DNA from: Gemmatimonadota bacterium
Lineage (GTDB): Bacteria > Gemmatimonadota > Gemmatimonadetes > Gemmatimonadales > GWC2-71-9
DNA length: 5,458 nt
Reading direction: 5' to 3'
NCBI GenBank assembly: GCA_003221085.1
Contig: QHUD01000219.1
Coordinates: 1 to 5,458 of the forward strand
The position numbers and the translations under genes are program-made. The notes under the pieces are model-generated. The model had not been told where the DNA came from. It worked only from the letters and a program-made list of their open reading frames with translations, and searched no databases. Positions 5,403 through 5,458 of this stretch are shown in pieces; position 1 is the stretch's first letter; each line of letters begins with the position of its first letter.

Positions 5403-5458
5403 TCACTTCTGCTCCGCTTGCAGCCCCCGCTCTTCGAGCAACGGCCCCACCTCCGGAT
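5403..5458 (-). CDS. C-terminal end of an unidentified gene, 5' part outside window
   Basis: On the minus strand one frame reads PEVGPLLEERGLQAEQK and then TGA (5403-5405). The Glu/Leu/Gln-rich composition resembles a genuine protein tail, and the other two frames give Cys/Arg- or Gly/Ala-rich text. It lies 66 nt upstream of the membrane-protein gene, in the same direction. Only 17 residues are visible, so no family can be named, and even the existence of the gene is not certain. Confidence 0.45.
   Translation of the reverse strand, partial: PEVGPLLEERGLQAEQK

Noticed and set aside
4795..5406. Upstream extension of the small WapI-like gene on the minus strand, up to 368 codons
   Set aside because: The extension is an out-of-frame shadow of the membrane protein gene, whose four hydrophobic segments and strong ribosome site are convincing.

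Overview
This 5.46 kb window is GC-rich bacterial chromosome with close gene packing and no sign of mobile DNA, RNA genes or CRISPR. The mix of families suggests an uncultured soil-type lineage such as Gemmatimonadota, Acidobacteriota or Rokubacteria. Those families are a DUF2911 protein with an extra N-terminal domain, a DUF6941-like protein, a DUF2059 protein, a four-helix membrane protein and a FabL/FabI-like SDR. The taxonomic guess is an inference from gene families and base composition only.

Left half, + strand (1-3001): four genes packed like an operon. They are an aldo/keto reductase (5' end outside the window), a cyclophilin-type peptidyl-prolyl isomerase, an exported-looking two-domain protein ending in DUF2911, and a small DUF6941-like protein. 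Gaps are 2, 16 and 1 nt, and the Shine-Dalgarno sequence of the isomerase lies inside the end of the reductase gene. Tight spacing suggests co-transcription, but no shared pathway is evident.

Right half, - strand (3011-5458): five units read leftwards. They are the last 17 codons of an unidentified gene at the right edge, a four-TM membrane protein, a small WapI-immunity-like soluble protein whose start overlaps the membrane gene by 19 nt, an SDR (enoyl-ACP-reductase-like) gene that is broken, and a secreted DUF2059 protein. The two halves converge at 3001/3011 with only 9 nt between stop codons, and a 7-bp G+C hairpin sits across this junction.

The clearest anomaly is the SDR. After residue 208 about 27-30 residues of the C-terminal Rossmann region are missing, and the final 27 codons (starting WITGQ, through VDGG) continue in another frame, so the gene is a pseudogene or an assembly/sequencing lesion. 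The SDR also lacks the catalytic tyrosine at both usual positions. I did not find a convincing new multi-gene system; the other leads are the membrane protein/WapI-like pair and a cysteine-bearing insertion in the DUF2911 domain.
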